The notes: generated by a model from the letters alone, not told the origin. A DNA stretch of 8,323 nucleotides from CANKBT01 sp038235705 (GCA_038235705.1 JBBSTR010000101.1:1-8323), one strand, 5' to 3'. Positions 1-5,878 are shown, numbered from the stretch's first letter. A program made the numbers and translations.

Positions 1-2
1 CC

Positions 3-1028
3 GAACGCGCCCGGTGGGAGTGGCGACCGGACGATCGGGTCGACCCTGCACCGGGTCTCGCCAGCTTCTTGGACGAGCACACGGCGGCGGGTGGGCGGGT
101 CGCCCTGCTGGTCGGGGCGGTCGGTTGCCAGGTGCTCGGTGGGCTGCCCGCAGCCGCGCCGACCCCGGTGCCGGCGGTTCCGGAGATCGCGGCCGTCGTC
201 CTCGGTGAACGGGTCGAGCCGGTCTTCGGGACCGGGCACGTGGGGGAGTGGGCCCCCTCCTGGACCGAGCAGGAGCACGCCGACGCCGTACGGCAGGTGC
301 AGGACCGGATCGCGGCCGGCGACCTCTACCAGGCCAACGTCGTCGGCCACGCCTGTGCGCCCTGGACCGGCGACCCGGTCGCGCTCGCCGCGAGGGTGGC
401 GGCGCTGGCCGGGGCGACGTACGGCGGGGTGCTCACCGGCGACGGCTGGACGATCGGGTGCGCGAGCCCGGAGCGCCTCGTACGCGTCGCCGGCGACCGG
501 GTCAGCACCGTGCCGATCAAGGGCACGGCGACCGACCGTGACGTGCTGCGAGCCAGCCTGAAGGACCAGGCCGAGCACGTCATGATCGTGGACCTCGAGC
601 GCAACGACCTCGCCCGTGTCGCCGTGACCGGCTCGGTCGTCGTCGACCCGCTCTACGTGCTCCAGCCCTGGTCCGGGCTCTGGCACGCGGCGAGCACCGT
701 CCACGCCCGGCTGCGACCAGGCACCGACCGGATGGCCGTGCTCGCAGCGCTGCTGCCCGGCGGCTCGGTCACCGGCGCGCCCAAGCGTGCAGCCTGCCAG
801 CTGGTCGCGGGGCTCGAGCCGGTCGGGCGCGGACCGGCGATGGGAGCGTTTGGACTCGTGACCGCGAAAAGTCTCGACCTCGGCCTGACGATTCGTACGG
901 TGGCGCTGGACGAGACCCACGTCCACCTGTGGGCGGGTGGCGGGATCACGTCCGGCAGCGACCCGGTGGCCGAGGTCACCGAGGCGCGGGACAAGGCCGC
1001 CCCCGTGCGCCGGGCGCTCGCGGGCTGA
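3..1028 (+). CDS. pabB: Chorismate-binding enzyme, aminodeoxychorismate synthase component I (PabB) type, 5'-partial
   Basis: The enzyme probably converts chorismate, with ammonia from a glutamine amidotransferase partner, to 4-amino-4-deoxychorismate for folate synthesis in the cytoplasm. The reading frame is open to the left edge and no start is forced inside the window. A TTG at 69 is possible, but coding-like residues (ARWEW...) precede it, so I treat the gene as truncated by the window. Numbering from 69, I see the chorismate-binding core in family order: IAAGDLYQAN, SPERL, PIKGT, MIVDLERNDL, GGSVTGAPKR, LTIRTV and WAGGGITSGSDP with a following E. The lysine of PIKGT (codon 519-521) is the residue typical of PabB; anthranilate synthases usually have PIAGT. 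This favours PabB over TrpE. The segment RGPAMGAFG lacks the aromatic residue (W or Y) usual before the CG/GG. No pabA-like or pabC-like gene is visible. The next gene starts 26 nt downstream from its own promoter. Family membership is certain; substrate assignment is less so. Confidence 0.85.
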   Translation, partial: ERARWEWRPDDRVDPAPGLASFLDEHTAAGGRVALLVGAVGCQVLGGLPAAAPTPVPAVPEIAAVVLGERVEPVFGTGHVGEWAPSWTEQEHADAVRQVQDRIAAGDLYQANVVGHACAPWTGDPVALAARVAALAGATYGGVLTGDGWTIGCASPERLVRVAGDRVSTVPIKGTATDRDVLRASLKDQAEHVMIVDLERNDLARVAVTGSVVVDPLYVLQPWSGLWHAASTVHARLRPGTDRMAVLAALLPGGSVTGAPKRAACQLVAGLEPVGRGPAMGAFGLVTAKSLDLGLTIRTVALDETHVHLWAGGGITSGSDPVAEVTEARDKAAPVRRALAG

Positions 1029-1042
1029 CGGCACGGTCCGGT

Positions 1043-1048
1043 TAAGGT
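1043..1048 (+). promoter_or_regulatory. Putative -10 element (TAAGGT) of a leaderless promoter
   Basis: TAAGGT fits the actinobacterial TANNNT -10 pattern and ends 6 nt before the ATG at 1055. Transcription would then begin at or next to the start codon. There is no Shine-Dalgarno sequence between the preceding stop (1028) and this ATG, which supports leaderless initiation. I see no convincing -35 box. Confidence 0.5.
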
Positions 1049-1054
1049 CAGTCC

Positions 1055-1471
1055 ATGGACTTGGTGAGCGTCGTCAACGAGGTGCAGGTCGAGCAGGACT
1101 GGGAGACCACGTGGTCGCGCGTGGGTGGCTTCCTGGCCATCGGGGAGATCTTCGGGACGTCTTGCGTCTACGTGTCCGGCAGCGGCGAGATCGGCAGCGT
1201 CCGGCGCATCGGCGAGGACATCGTCGAGCCGCTCGTCGGTCTTTCCACACGCTCCTACACCTACAGCCAGACCGAGGGCAGCATGGTCGGGCTGCACTAT
1301 CACGGCACGGTGGCCGTGGAGCCGACGTCCGAGCGTTCGTGCCGCCTCACGTACACGCTGCTGTACGACGCCAGCGGCCTGCCCGACGAGCTGCGCGACA
1401 AGACCCCGGACCGGTTGGCCAAGCGGTTCACCGGTGTGCTGGAGAAGATGAAGGAACGCGCCGAGTCCTGA
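1055..1471 (+). CDS. SRPBCC (START/Bet v 1-like) domain protein, function unknown
   Basis: A 138-residue soluble protein that looks like a single helix-grip SRPBCC domain, a fold that encloses a hydrophobic ligand pocket. It begins with a strand (VSVVNEVQV), followed by a helix with paired tryptophans (DWETTWSRVGGF). Alternating strands follow through the middle, including GSVRRIGEDIVEPLVG, TRSYTYSQTEG and YHGTVAVEP. It ends in the long C-terminal amphipathic helix (DRLAKRFTGVLEKMKERAES). Length is normal for a one-domain family member such as MxaD-like or polyketide cyclase-like proteins. I cannot name a ligand or reaction. The ATG at 1055 is preferred because a -10-like hexamer lies 6 nt upstream and the fold starts directly after it. 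The gene is convergent with the malY-like gene; a pair of hairpin repeats lies between them. It lacks signal peptide and membrane segments. Confidence 0.8.
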   Translation: MDLVSVVNEVQVEQDWETTWSRVGGFLAIGEIFGTSCVYVSGSGEIGSVRRIGEDIVEPLVGLSTRSYTYSQTEGSMVGLHYHGTVAVEPTSERSCRLTYTLLYDASGLPDELRDKTPDRLAKRFTGVLEKMKERAES

Positions 1472-1485
1472 CCTGTCGCTCACAG

Positions 1486-1541
1486 CCGGCGATCTGTGCA
1501 CCGTGAGCGCCCGGTGTCGGGCCGGGCAGGTGCACGGTTGC
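1486..1541. repeat. Hairpin-forming intergenic repeat, copy 1
   Basis: This is the first of two 56-bp direct copies, 74 bp apart and 53/56 identical. It contains an outer 7-bp inverted repeat, GTGCACC (1496-1502) with GGTGCAC (1529-1535). Inside is a second stem, GCCCGGT (1509-1515) with GCCGGGC (1521-1527), around the loop GTCGG. The innermost pair here is T-G, a wobble. The left side of the internal loop is 6 nt (GTGAGC) and the right side is a single A. It begins 14 nt after the SRPBCC stop, so it may serve as a transcription terminator as well as being a dispersed REP-like element. Confidence 0.8.
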
Positions 1542-1559
1542 GGGAGCGTTGCTCGGGAC

Positions 1560-1615
1560 CCGGTGATCTGTGCACCGTGAGCGCCCGGCGTCGGGCCGGG
1601 CAGGTGCACTGTTGC
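1560..1615. repeat. Hairpin-forming intergenic repeat, copy 2
   Basis: Second copy of the 56-bp element. The outer stem is 1570-1576 with 1603-1609. The inner stem is GCCCGGC (1583-1589) with GCCGGGC (1595-1601) around the loop GTCGG. It differs from copy 1 at three positions. Two lie outside the hairpin (1490/1564 and 1536/1610). The third (1515/1589) changes a T-G pair to C-G, so pairing is kept. It ends 12 nt beyond the minus-strand lyase stop and could terminate that operon. Confidence 0.8.
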
Positions 1616-1627
1616 CCCGCCGGGTGT

Positions 1628-2791
1628 CTAGACGGCTGAGGCCAGCCGGCGGATCGCCTCGGTGAGCACCTCGGGGGAGCAGGCCAGGTTGAGCCGCGCG
1701 TGCCCGACGCCCTGACGTCCAAAGCTCGGGCCGGGATTCAGGGCCACCCCGGTAGCCAGGGCCTTGGCGCTGGGGTCGTCGCCCCAGCCCAGGGCGCGGC
1801 AGTCGAGCCACGCGAGATAGCTCGCCGCCGGAGGGGCGAAGGTCACCGTCGGCAGGTGCTCGGCCAGCAGCTCGGCGAGCAGGGCACTGCTCCGCGCGAT
1901 CGCGGCCAGGGCCCCGGCGAGCCAGGGACCGCCGTGCTCGAAGGCCGCGACGCTCCCGGTCAGTCCGAGGATGCTCGTGCGGAAACCCACCTCGTAGGTC
2001 ATCGCGTCCAGCAGGGCGACGGTCCGCTCGTCGGCTGCGACCATCAGCGCGCACTTGGTGCCCGCCAGGTTCCACGCCTTGCTTGCGGACGTGACGCAGA
2101 CCCCGGTGCGGGCGGCGGCGGGGGACACCGACAAGTAGGGCGTGAACTGTGTGCCCGGGTGGGTCAGCGGCGCATGGATCTCGTCGCTGACCACGACGAC
2201 CCCGTACTTCTCGGCCAGCTCGGCCACGGCGGCGAGCTGGTCGCGGGGGTGCACCAGCCCGAGCGGGTTGTGCGGGTGGCACAGCAGCAGCGCTCGCGCC
2301 CCGGCGGCGAAGGCCCGCTCGAGCCCGTCGAGGTCGAGCGACCAGGGCTGCGCCGACCCGGCTCGGTCGTCGCGATCGTCGATCAGCGGGACCTCGACGA
2401 CCTGCCCGCCGGCCTCGGGCACCAGGTCGAAGAACGGCGGGTAGACCGGCGGGGTGATCACGACCCCGTCGCCGGGGGAGATCGCCTGCCGCAGCGTCTC
2501 GACGATGGCGACGCTGACGTCGGTCGTGGTGCGTACGGCACTGCGATCGACGGACCACCCCCAGGTCCGTTCGGCGAACCGGGTGAAGGCGTCGGGCAGC
2601 GCAGCGGGACCCGGCACGTAGCCGAGGTCGGACGCCTGCACCTGCGCGACCAGCGCCTCACGGATCGGGTCGGCGACCGGGTAGTCCATCTCGGCGACGA
2701 ACAGCGGCAGCACGTCGGCGCCGTGGTGCCGCCACTTCTCGCTGGTCCGCTGCCGCAACGTCGCGAGGGGCTCCGCATGCACGTCAACCAT
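1628..2791 (-). CDS. malY: MalY/PatB-family PLP-dependent C-S lyase (cystathionine beta-lyase-like aminotransferase)
   Basis: A 387-residue fold-type I PLP enzyme. By family it cleaves the C-S bond of cystathionine, cysteine or cysteine conjugates, giving pyruvate, ammonia and a thiol, in the cytoplasm. Family landmarks are present in order. The N-terminal KW...VLPLFVAEMDY (residues 19-37) matches the MalY/PatB signature KW...PLWVADMDF. PPVYPPFF has Tyr117. HPHNPLG has Asn175. SDEIHAPL has the pyridine-nitrogen Asp203. SASKAWNLAG has the PLP lysine at 238. YLAWLDCR and FG..G...RLNLA carry the carboxylate-binding Arg366. Length matches the family (about 385-390). The ATG at 2791 is the first possible start after an in-frame stop if CTG is excluded. 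No Shine-Dalgarno is seen, and the start codon sits in a hairpin (2775-2804). It is the last gene of the minus-strand unit, 35 nt after the HAD gene. The family also includes regulators of maltose genes and C-S lyases of xenobiotic conjugates, so the substrate is unknown. Confidence 0.9.
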   Translation of the reverse strand: MVDVHAEPLATLRQRTSEKWRHHGADVLPLFVAEMDYPVADPIREALVAQVQASDLGYVPGPAALPDAFTRFAERTWGWSVDRSAVRTTTDVSVAIVETLRQAISPGDGVVITPPVYPPFFDLVPEAGGQVVEVPLIDDRDDRAGSAQPWSLDLDGLERAFAAGARALLLCHPHNPLGLVHPRDQLAAVAELAEKYGVVVVSDEIHAPLTHPGTQFTPYLSVSPAAARTGVCVTSASKAWNLAGTKCALMVAADERTVALLDAMTYEVGFRTSILGLTGSVAAFEHGGPWLAGALAAIARSSALLAELLAEHLPTVTFAPPAASYLAWLDCRALGWGDDPSAKALATGVALNPGPSFGRQGVGHARLNLACSPEVLTEAIRRLASAV

Positions 2792-2804
2792 GACGTCAGC
2801 ATGC
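2775..2804 (-). promoter_or_regulatory. 12-bp hairpin/inverted repeat enclosing the start codon of the MalY-like gene
   Basis: Read on the minus strand the order is GCATGC, TG, ACGTCA, TGGT, TGACGT, GCATGC. The two inner hexamers pair (6 bp) around the tetraloop TGGT. The two outer GCATGC also pair (6 bp), with a 2-nt bulge on the 5' side. The initiation ATG (2791-2789) is made of the last stem A and the first two loop bases. This could be a translation-controlling RNA structure or a DNA operator over the gene start. The pairing is visible in the sequence; the function is inferred. Confidence 0.5.
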
Positions 2805-2826
2805 CCGCTCGTCGCTGCGGGCTGCG

Positions 2827-3303
2827 TCAGGTGCGGCCGTCAACCTCCTGGGCCTGTCGCATCGCGGTGGACTCGGCAGCCCAGGTGGCGTGCAGCACCG
2901 GCCAGCCGGCCGTCCGATAGGCGTCCACCGCTGCCTCGTCGTCGTCCACGACCACCGCGACCAGCCGACCCGCGGCCAGCCGGGCGAGCATGCCCGGCTT
3001 GGTGAGCCGGGCCGGTCGTCGTTCTCGCTCGGGCCGCATGACGAGCTGACCGACAGGCAGGTCGTGGCGCGACAGCCAGTCCAGGGTGTCCTGCCGGCAC
3101 CGCTCCGGGCGCCCGGTCAGGTAGGCGATCTCGCAGTCCTCGGCCGCCTCCCGCACCATCGCGAGCCCGGCGACCAGTGGAGGGTCGTCGACCGCGGCGG
3201 CGAAGAACGCGTCCCAGTCCTTGGGCCGCTGCTCGACGTGGTGCACCCGGTGCGTCACGTCGGCGAGGGTCCCGTCCAGGTCGAACACAGCGAGCGGCTT
3301 CAC
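2827..3303 (-). CDS. HAD-superfamily phosphatase, polynucleotide kinase 3'-phosphatase-like
   Basis: A 158-residue stand-alone HAD phosphatase. Motif I is VFDLDGTLAD with the nucleophile and general acid at Asp8 and Asp10. Motif II is YLTGRPE with Thr63. A lysine in LTKPG (Lys102) fits motif III. Motif IV is VVVDDDE (Asp120-122). The arrangement DGTLAD..HR, then RPKDWDAFF, then TGRPE..R..T..WL, resembles the phosphatase domain of phage T4-type polynucleotide kinase and its small bacterial relatives. It probably removes phosphate from a small molecule or a nucleic-acid end; the substrate is unknown. The GTG at 3303 is chosen because its GTGA overlaps the TGA of the upstream HTTM gene by 4 nt and because motif I lies at the expected distance. 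The frame stays open far upstream, but that stretch is antisense-frame shadow of the HTTM gene and not a fusion. The lyase gene follows after 35 nt. Confidence 0.85.
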   Translation of the reverse strand: MKPLAVFDLDGTLADVTHRVHHVEQRPKDWDAFFAAAVDDPPLVAGLAMVREAAEDCEIAYLTGRPERCRQDTLDWLSRHDLPVGQLVMRPERERRPARLTKPGMLARLAAGRLVAVVVDDDEAAVDAYRTAGWPVLHATWAAESTAMRQAQEVDGRT

Positions 3304-4151
3304 GCGGGCACCCCTGCCCGGAGCGGCAGCCGCTCGAACGGCAGCAGGCACAGCAGGGCGACGCAGTGCGGCAGAAAGATGATGGAGAGCATCGCGAACG
3401 TCATCACGTGGAACAGCAGGAACCCGAGGACCAGCGCAGTCAGCACGCCGCGCCGTCGCCAGCGCACGAGCAGCAGCGGGGCGACGAACAGCTCGACGCC
3501 GAGCAGGAACGGCTGGAAGGCCGTCAGGGTCCACGGGTGGTCCAGCAGCGGTGTCGCCAGCGGGGTGCCACGTCGGATCACCGCCTGCACGATCGTCGCG
3601 CCGTCCACCCAGCCCAGACCGCCGAAACGCAGCTTGGCGAGCCCGGACAGGGTGTACGTCGCGACCACCGCCAGCGCGGTCGCCCGCACCGCCCAGCCGG
3701 CCGCCTCGCTCAGGCCCTCGTCGTGCCGGGACGCGCGTCCGACGGTGGGCAGCACCAGCAGCAGGACCAGGAAGCCGAGCCGGTCGTGATCCACCTTCCC
3801 GTACGAGAAGGCGATCACCTGCCACCACAACCAGCCCAGCCCGACGGCGTAGCCCGCCCAGGCCGGCACCCGTTCCCGCACGGCCAGCGCGAGGCAGGCC
3901 ATCGAGCCCGCGATCAGGGCCAGCCCGAACCACGTCACCCAGGGTCCAGGGGTCGGCAGGTGCAGCACCCGCCCGATCAGCAGCGGCCGGTACAGCTCGC
4001 CGGGCACGTGCGCGTGGGCGAACACCCACCGGTTGAGCAGCAGGTCGACCGGGACGAAGGCGTACGCGAGGATCCGCAGCCAGGCGATCCGCGCGGTAGG
4101 CAGCGGGGACAGCAACCAGCTCGCGCGCTGCTCCGGGGCAGCCGGGTTCAC
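3300..4151 (-). CDS. HTTM-domain multi-pass membrane protein
   Basis: A 283-residue integral membrane protein resembling the HTTM family, the membrane domain shared with vitamin K-dependent gamma-carboxylases. Hydrophobic segments lie near residues 20-39, 71-91, 99-116, 124-138, 154-173, 211-229 and 236-272, the last probably two helices. Family-like features are Y.SGLAKLRFGGLGWVDG (residues 166-184), SYGKVDHDR between two helices, and the late-helix motif FHVMTFAMLSIIFLPH. The protein ends shortly after the last helix. Enzymatic function is unproven for most bacterial HTTM proteins, and I do not claim carboxylase activity. The GTG at 4151 overlaps the upstream stop by 4 nt (GTGA), and its own stop overlaps the HAD start in the same way. 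Translation of the three proteins is therefore probably coupled. A DoxX-like assignment is possible but fits less well. Confidence 0.78.
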   Translation of the reverse strand: MNPAAPEQRASWLLSPLPTARIAWLRILAYAFVPVDLLLNRWVFAHAHVPGELYRPLLIGRVLHLPTPGPWVTWFGLALIAGSMACLALAVRERVPAWAGYAVGLGWLWWQVIAFSYGKVDHDRLGFLVLLLVLPTVGRASRHDEGLSEAAGWAVRATALAVVATYTLSGLAKLRFGGLGWVDGATIVQAVIRRGTPLATPLLDHPWTLTAFQPFLLGVELFVAPLLLVRWRRRGVLTALVLGFLLFHVMTFAMLSIIFLPHCVALLCLLPFERLPLRAGVPA

Positions 4152-4588
4152 GGGTGCGTCCAGGCCGCGATGACGGTGTCCGTCGCTGCGCCGACCGGCC
4201 GGGAGTCCCGCAGCTGCGTCAGCGCGACCACCACCCGTACGGTCCGGTAGGACGGCTCGTCAGGGTGGAGCCGGTCGTGCGCGCGGCTCACCTGCGCGAG
4301 CAGCGACGGGTCGGCGACGAACCGGTCGGCCTGGCCCTCGATCTCGGCGCGCCGCAGCCCGGTCGCACTGTCCGGCACGACCAGCACCCGGCCGGTGCTG
4401 TCGACCGCCTCCACCCGGGTCGACCGGGCCTGGCCGTCCGGGTCCGCACGGGTCGAGAACTGTCGCATCGGTCCGAAGGGGAAGTCGTCGTCGACCCCGG
4501 CGACGGTGCCGACGAGCAGCAACGCCCCGACCGCGAGCGTCACCCCGATGCGGACCCCCCGTCCGCGGGCGGTGAGGACGTCGGGCAC
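4148..4588 (-). CDS. Single-pass membrane protein with extracytoplasmic domain, partner of the HTTM protein
   Basis: A 146-residue protein with a short cytoplasmic N-terminus, one membrane segment (about residues 12-31, VRIGVTLAVGALLLVGTVAG), then a soluble region of about 115 residues that should face outward. There is no lipobox cysteine, so it is a membrane anchor or uncleaved signal. Recognisable blocks are DDDFPFGPMRQFSTR right after the membrane segment, a strand-rich part (STRVEAVDSTGRVLVV), and GLRRAEIEGQ. I recall proteins of this shape next to HTTM genes in actinobacteria but know of no established function. The GTG at 4588 is chosen over longer frames because a TACGCT -10 box ends exactly 6 nt upstream, the membrane segment follows directly, and any longer start would cross the divergent promoter region. 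It is the first gene of the minus-strand unit and overlaps the HTTM start by 4 nt. Confidence 0.75.
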   Translation of the reverse strand: MPDVLTARGRGVRIGVTLAVGALLLVGTVAGVDDDFPFGPMRQFSTRADPDGQARSTRVEAVDSTGRVLVVPDSATGLRRAEIEGQADRFVADPSLLAQVSRAHDRLHPDEPSYRTVRVVVALTQLRDSRPVGAATDTVIAAWTHP

Positions 4589-4594
4589 ACCGCG

Positions 4595-4600
4595 AGCGTA
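4595..4600 (-). promoter_or_regulatory. Putative -10 element (TACGCT) of a leaderless promoter for the minus-strand operon
   Basis: On the minus strand TACGCT ends 6 nt before the GTG at 4588, the same spacing seen at 1043-1048 before 1055. No Shine-Dalgarno lies between them, which suggests a leaderless transcript. The inverted repeat at 4614-4632 falls over the position where a -35 box would be. Confidence 0.5.
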
Positions 4601-4613
4601 CGAGGTAGACAGG

Positions 4614-4632
4614 GTTGCCGGTCGTCGGCAAC
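4614..4632. promoter_or_regulatory. 19-bp inverted repeat, candidate operator in the divergent promoter region
   Basis: GTTGCCG and CGGCAAC form perfect 7-bp arms around GTCGT. The element lies between the leaderless promoter of the membrane-protein operon and the Shine-Dalgarno of the PucR-like gene. A bound protein could therefore affect both directions. A matching version occurs at 5775-5793 with the same arm spacing (14 of 19 positions identical). Binding by the adjacent PucR-like regulator is inferred. Confidence 0.55.
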
Positions 4633-4633
4633 C

Positions 4634-4639
4634 AGGAGG
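4634..4639 (+). promoter_or_regulatory. Ribosome binding site (AGGAGG) setting the PucR-like start
   Basis: AGGAGG precedes the ATG at 4644 by 4 nt (TGTG). An in-frame GTG at 4641 would sit only 1 nt from the AGGAGG, so the ATG is preferred although its spacing is also tight. The frame is open further upstream, but that part runs antisense to the divergent gene and has no ribosome binding site. Confidence 0.7.
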
Positions 4640-4643
4640 TGTG

Positions 4644-5774
4644 ATGGCGGACCTGCAGGCGGTTGCGCGGGGCGCGGCCGAGGACGCCGGCGGCCTGGAC
4701 ACCTCGCTGCTCGGTGACTTCCTGCCCACCGTGGTGGACGCGGCAGGCACCGGTCGACGGCTGCGCACGGCGGAGCTGGAGCGCTACGGCGAGCGGGGTG
4801 GCGCGGCGGCGCTCGCCGGGGTGCCGCTGCGAGCGACCGTCGACCTCTACCTGTCGGCCAGCTGGCGGCTGTGGGAGCAGCTGGAGGTCCCCGGCGGGGT
4901 CGAGCAGGTCCGCGCGGCCGCGCTCGCGGTGCTGCGTGCAGCCGACGACGGGGTCGCGGCGCTCTGCGAGGGCTACCAGACGGCCCGCAACGACCTGTCC
5001 CGGCGGCAGGAGTCCGACCGCCGTGAGGTCTTCGAGGCCCTGCTCACCGGCGGTCGGGCGGCCCGGCGGGTCCTGGACCGGGCCGAGCGGCTCGGGCTCG
5101 ACCTCGCCATGCCGCACGCGGTGCTGGTCGCCTCCTCCGCCCGACCGTTCTCCGGCCCGGTTCTCGGCCGGCTCGAGCGCGAGCTGCAGGGCCGGTACGG
5201 CGACGCGGGCCTGCTGCTCGCGGTCAAGGACGAACGCCTCGTGCTCATCGTCAACGCCCCCGACGCCAGGGCGCTGGAGCTCGTCGCCGAGCGGACCACG
5301 ACGGTGCTCGGCGACGGGCCCCGTCGGGTCTGGCGGGCGGCGCTCGGTCGGCCCGTGGCGGGGGCGGACGGGGTGCGGGCGTCGTACGAGCAGGCGGTGG
5401 ACGCCCTCGAGCTGGCCGAGCGGCTCAAGCTGCCCGGCGCCGTGGTGCTCGCCGAGACGCTGGTGGTGTTCCGGGTGCTCCTGCGCGACCGGGCGGCGAC
5501 CGACGACCTGATCCTCGCGACCCTCGGCCCGTTGGCCGACGCGCGCGGGGGAGCGGGGCCGCTGCTCGAGACGCTGGACGCCTACTACGCGAGCGGCGGG
5601 GTCTCCACCGAGGCGGCCCGGCGGCTGCACCTGTCGGTGCGGGCGGTGACCTACCGGTTGGCGCGGGTGCAGCAGCTCATCGGCCTGGACCCCACGGACC
5701 CGGAGCACCGGTTCACGCTGCACGCGGCCACCCTCGCCGCACGCCTGCTCGACTGGCCCGACACGCCCCTCTGA
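4644..5774 (+). CDS. PucR/CdaR-family transcriptional regulator with C-terminal helix-turn-helix
   Basis: A 376-residue DNA-binding regulator. The C-terminus (about residues 305-370) is the PucR/CdaR helix-turn-helix. Its landmarks are LLETLDAYYASGGVSTEAA, RRLHLSVRAVTYRLARVQQL and IGLDPTDPEHRFTLHAA, close to the family pattern with the usual T.YRL in the recognition region. The middle (about 155-290) resembles the divergent GGDEF-like domain of CdaR proteins. The N-terminus (1-130) is helical, with no obvious purine-sensing PucR domain or membrane segment, so the effector cannot be guessed. The ATG at 4644 has an AGGAGG site 4 nt upstream. It is divergent from the membrane-protein operon, and a 19-bp inverted repeat lies in the 55-bp gap. 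A second version follows immediately after its stop codon, before terC. This placement suggests autoregulation and local control, which is inference. Confidence 0.88.
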   Translation: MADLQAVARGAAEDAGGLDTSLLGDFLPTVVDAAGTGRRLRTAELERYGERGGAAALAGVPLRATVDLYLSASWRLWEQLEVPGGVEQVRAAALAVLRAADDGVAALCEGYQTARNDLSRRQESDRREVFEALLTGGRAARRVLDRAERLGLDLAMPHAVLVASSARPFSGPVLGRLERELQGRYGDAGLLLAVKDERLVLIVNAPDARALELVAERTTTVLGDGPRRVWRAALGRPVAGADGVRASYEQAVDALELAERLKLPGAVVLAETLVVFRVLLRDRAATDDLILATLGPLADARGGAGPLLETLDAYYASGGVSTEAARRLHLSVRAVTYRLARVQQLIGLDPTDPEHRFTLHAATLAARLLDWPDTPL

Positions 5775-5793
5775 CCTGCCGAGGGTCGGCAAC
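5775..5793. promoter_or_regulatory. Second 19-bp inverted repeat, candidate operator upstream of terC
   Basis: TGCCGA and TCGGCA (5777-5782 and 5786-5791) form a 6-bp inverted repeat around GGG. The 19-bp block aligns without gaps to 4614-4632, sharing TGCCG, three variable bases, then GTCGGCAAC. It begins directly after the PucR-like stop codon. A further GGCAAC at 5799-5804 repeats the 5788-5793 half-site exactly 11 bp on. It could also act as a weak terminator hairpin, but no T-run follows. Confidence 0.45.
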
Positions 5794-5815
5794 GTAGAGG
5801 CAACAAGTCGTCCGC

Positions 5816-5827
5816 CAGGAGCTCCTG
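5816..5827. promoter_or_regulatory. 12-bp perfect palindrome in the terC leader
   Basis: CAGGAGCTCCTG is its own reverse complement. The AGGAG inside it lies 7 nt before an in-frame ATG at 5829, which is an alternative terC start with 21 extra residues. If the palindrome folds in RNA it would hide that ribosome binding site. Significance is uncertain. Confidence 0.35.
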
Positions 5828-5878
5828 CATGGCCGGGCGTCGGCAGGCACCCTGGACGCAGACCCCGCACGTACGACC

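Noticed and set aside
653..1609. Minus-strand open frame covering the repeats and the SRPBCC gene
   Set aside because: It is antisense to the C-terminal chorismate-enzyme motifs and the SRPBCC fold. Its repeated peptide segments are only the translated hairpin repeats.
1486..1615. CRISPR array
   Set aside because: Only two copies, the repeat is long (56 bp) with an 18-bp gap, and no cas genes are present.
2791..2798. TGACGTCA as a stand-alone 8-bp regulatory palindrome
   Set aside because: It is better explained as part of the larger start-codon hairpin at 2775-2804.
1700..2920. Plus-strand open frame of about 400 codons opposite the lyase gene
   Set aside because: The minus strand has a full set of PLP-enzyme motifs; the plus-strand product is a biased shadow.
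2827..4029. HAD protein as a 400-residue fusion with an upstream domain
   Set aside because: The extension is the out-of-frame shadow of the HTTM gene; the GTG at 3303 with a 4-nt overlap gives a normal HAD length.
3177..4250. Plus-strand open frame of about 357 codons opposite the HTTM and HAD genes
   Set aside because: Composition is Gln/Arg/Pro-rich with no domain; the opposite strand encodes clear membrane helices and HAD motifs in tightly overlapping genes.
4395..4643. N-terminal extension of the PucR-like protein
   Set aside because: The extension would overlap the divergent gene and its promoter, and a clear AGGAGG precedes the ATG at 4644.
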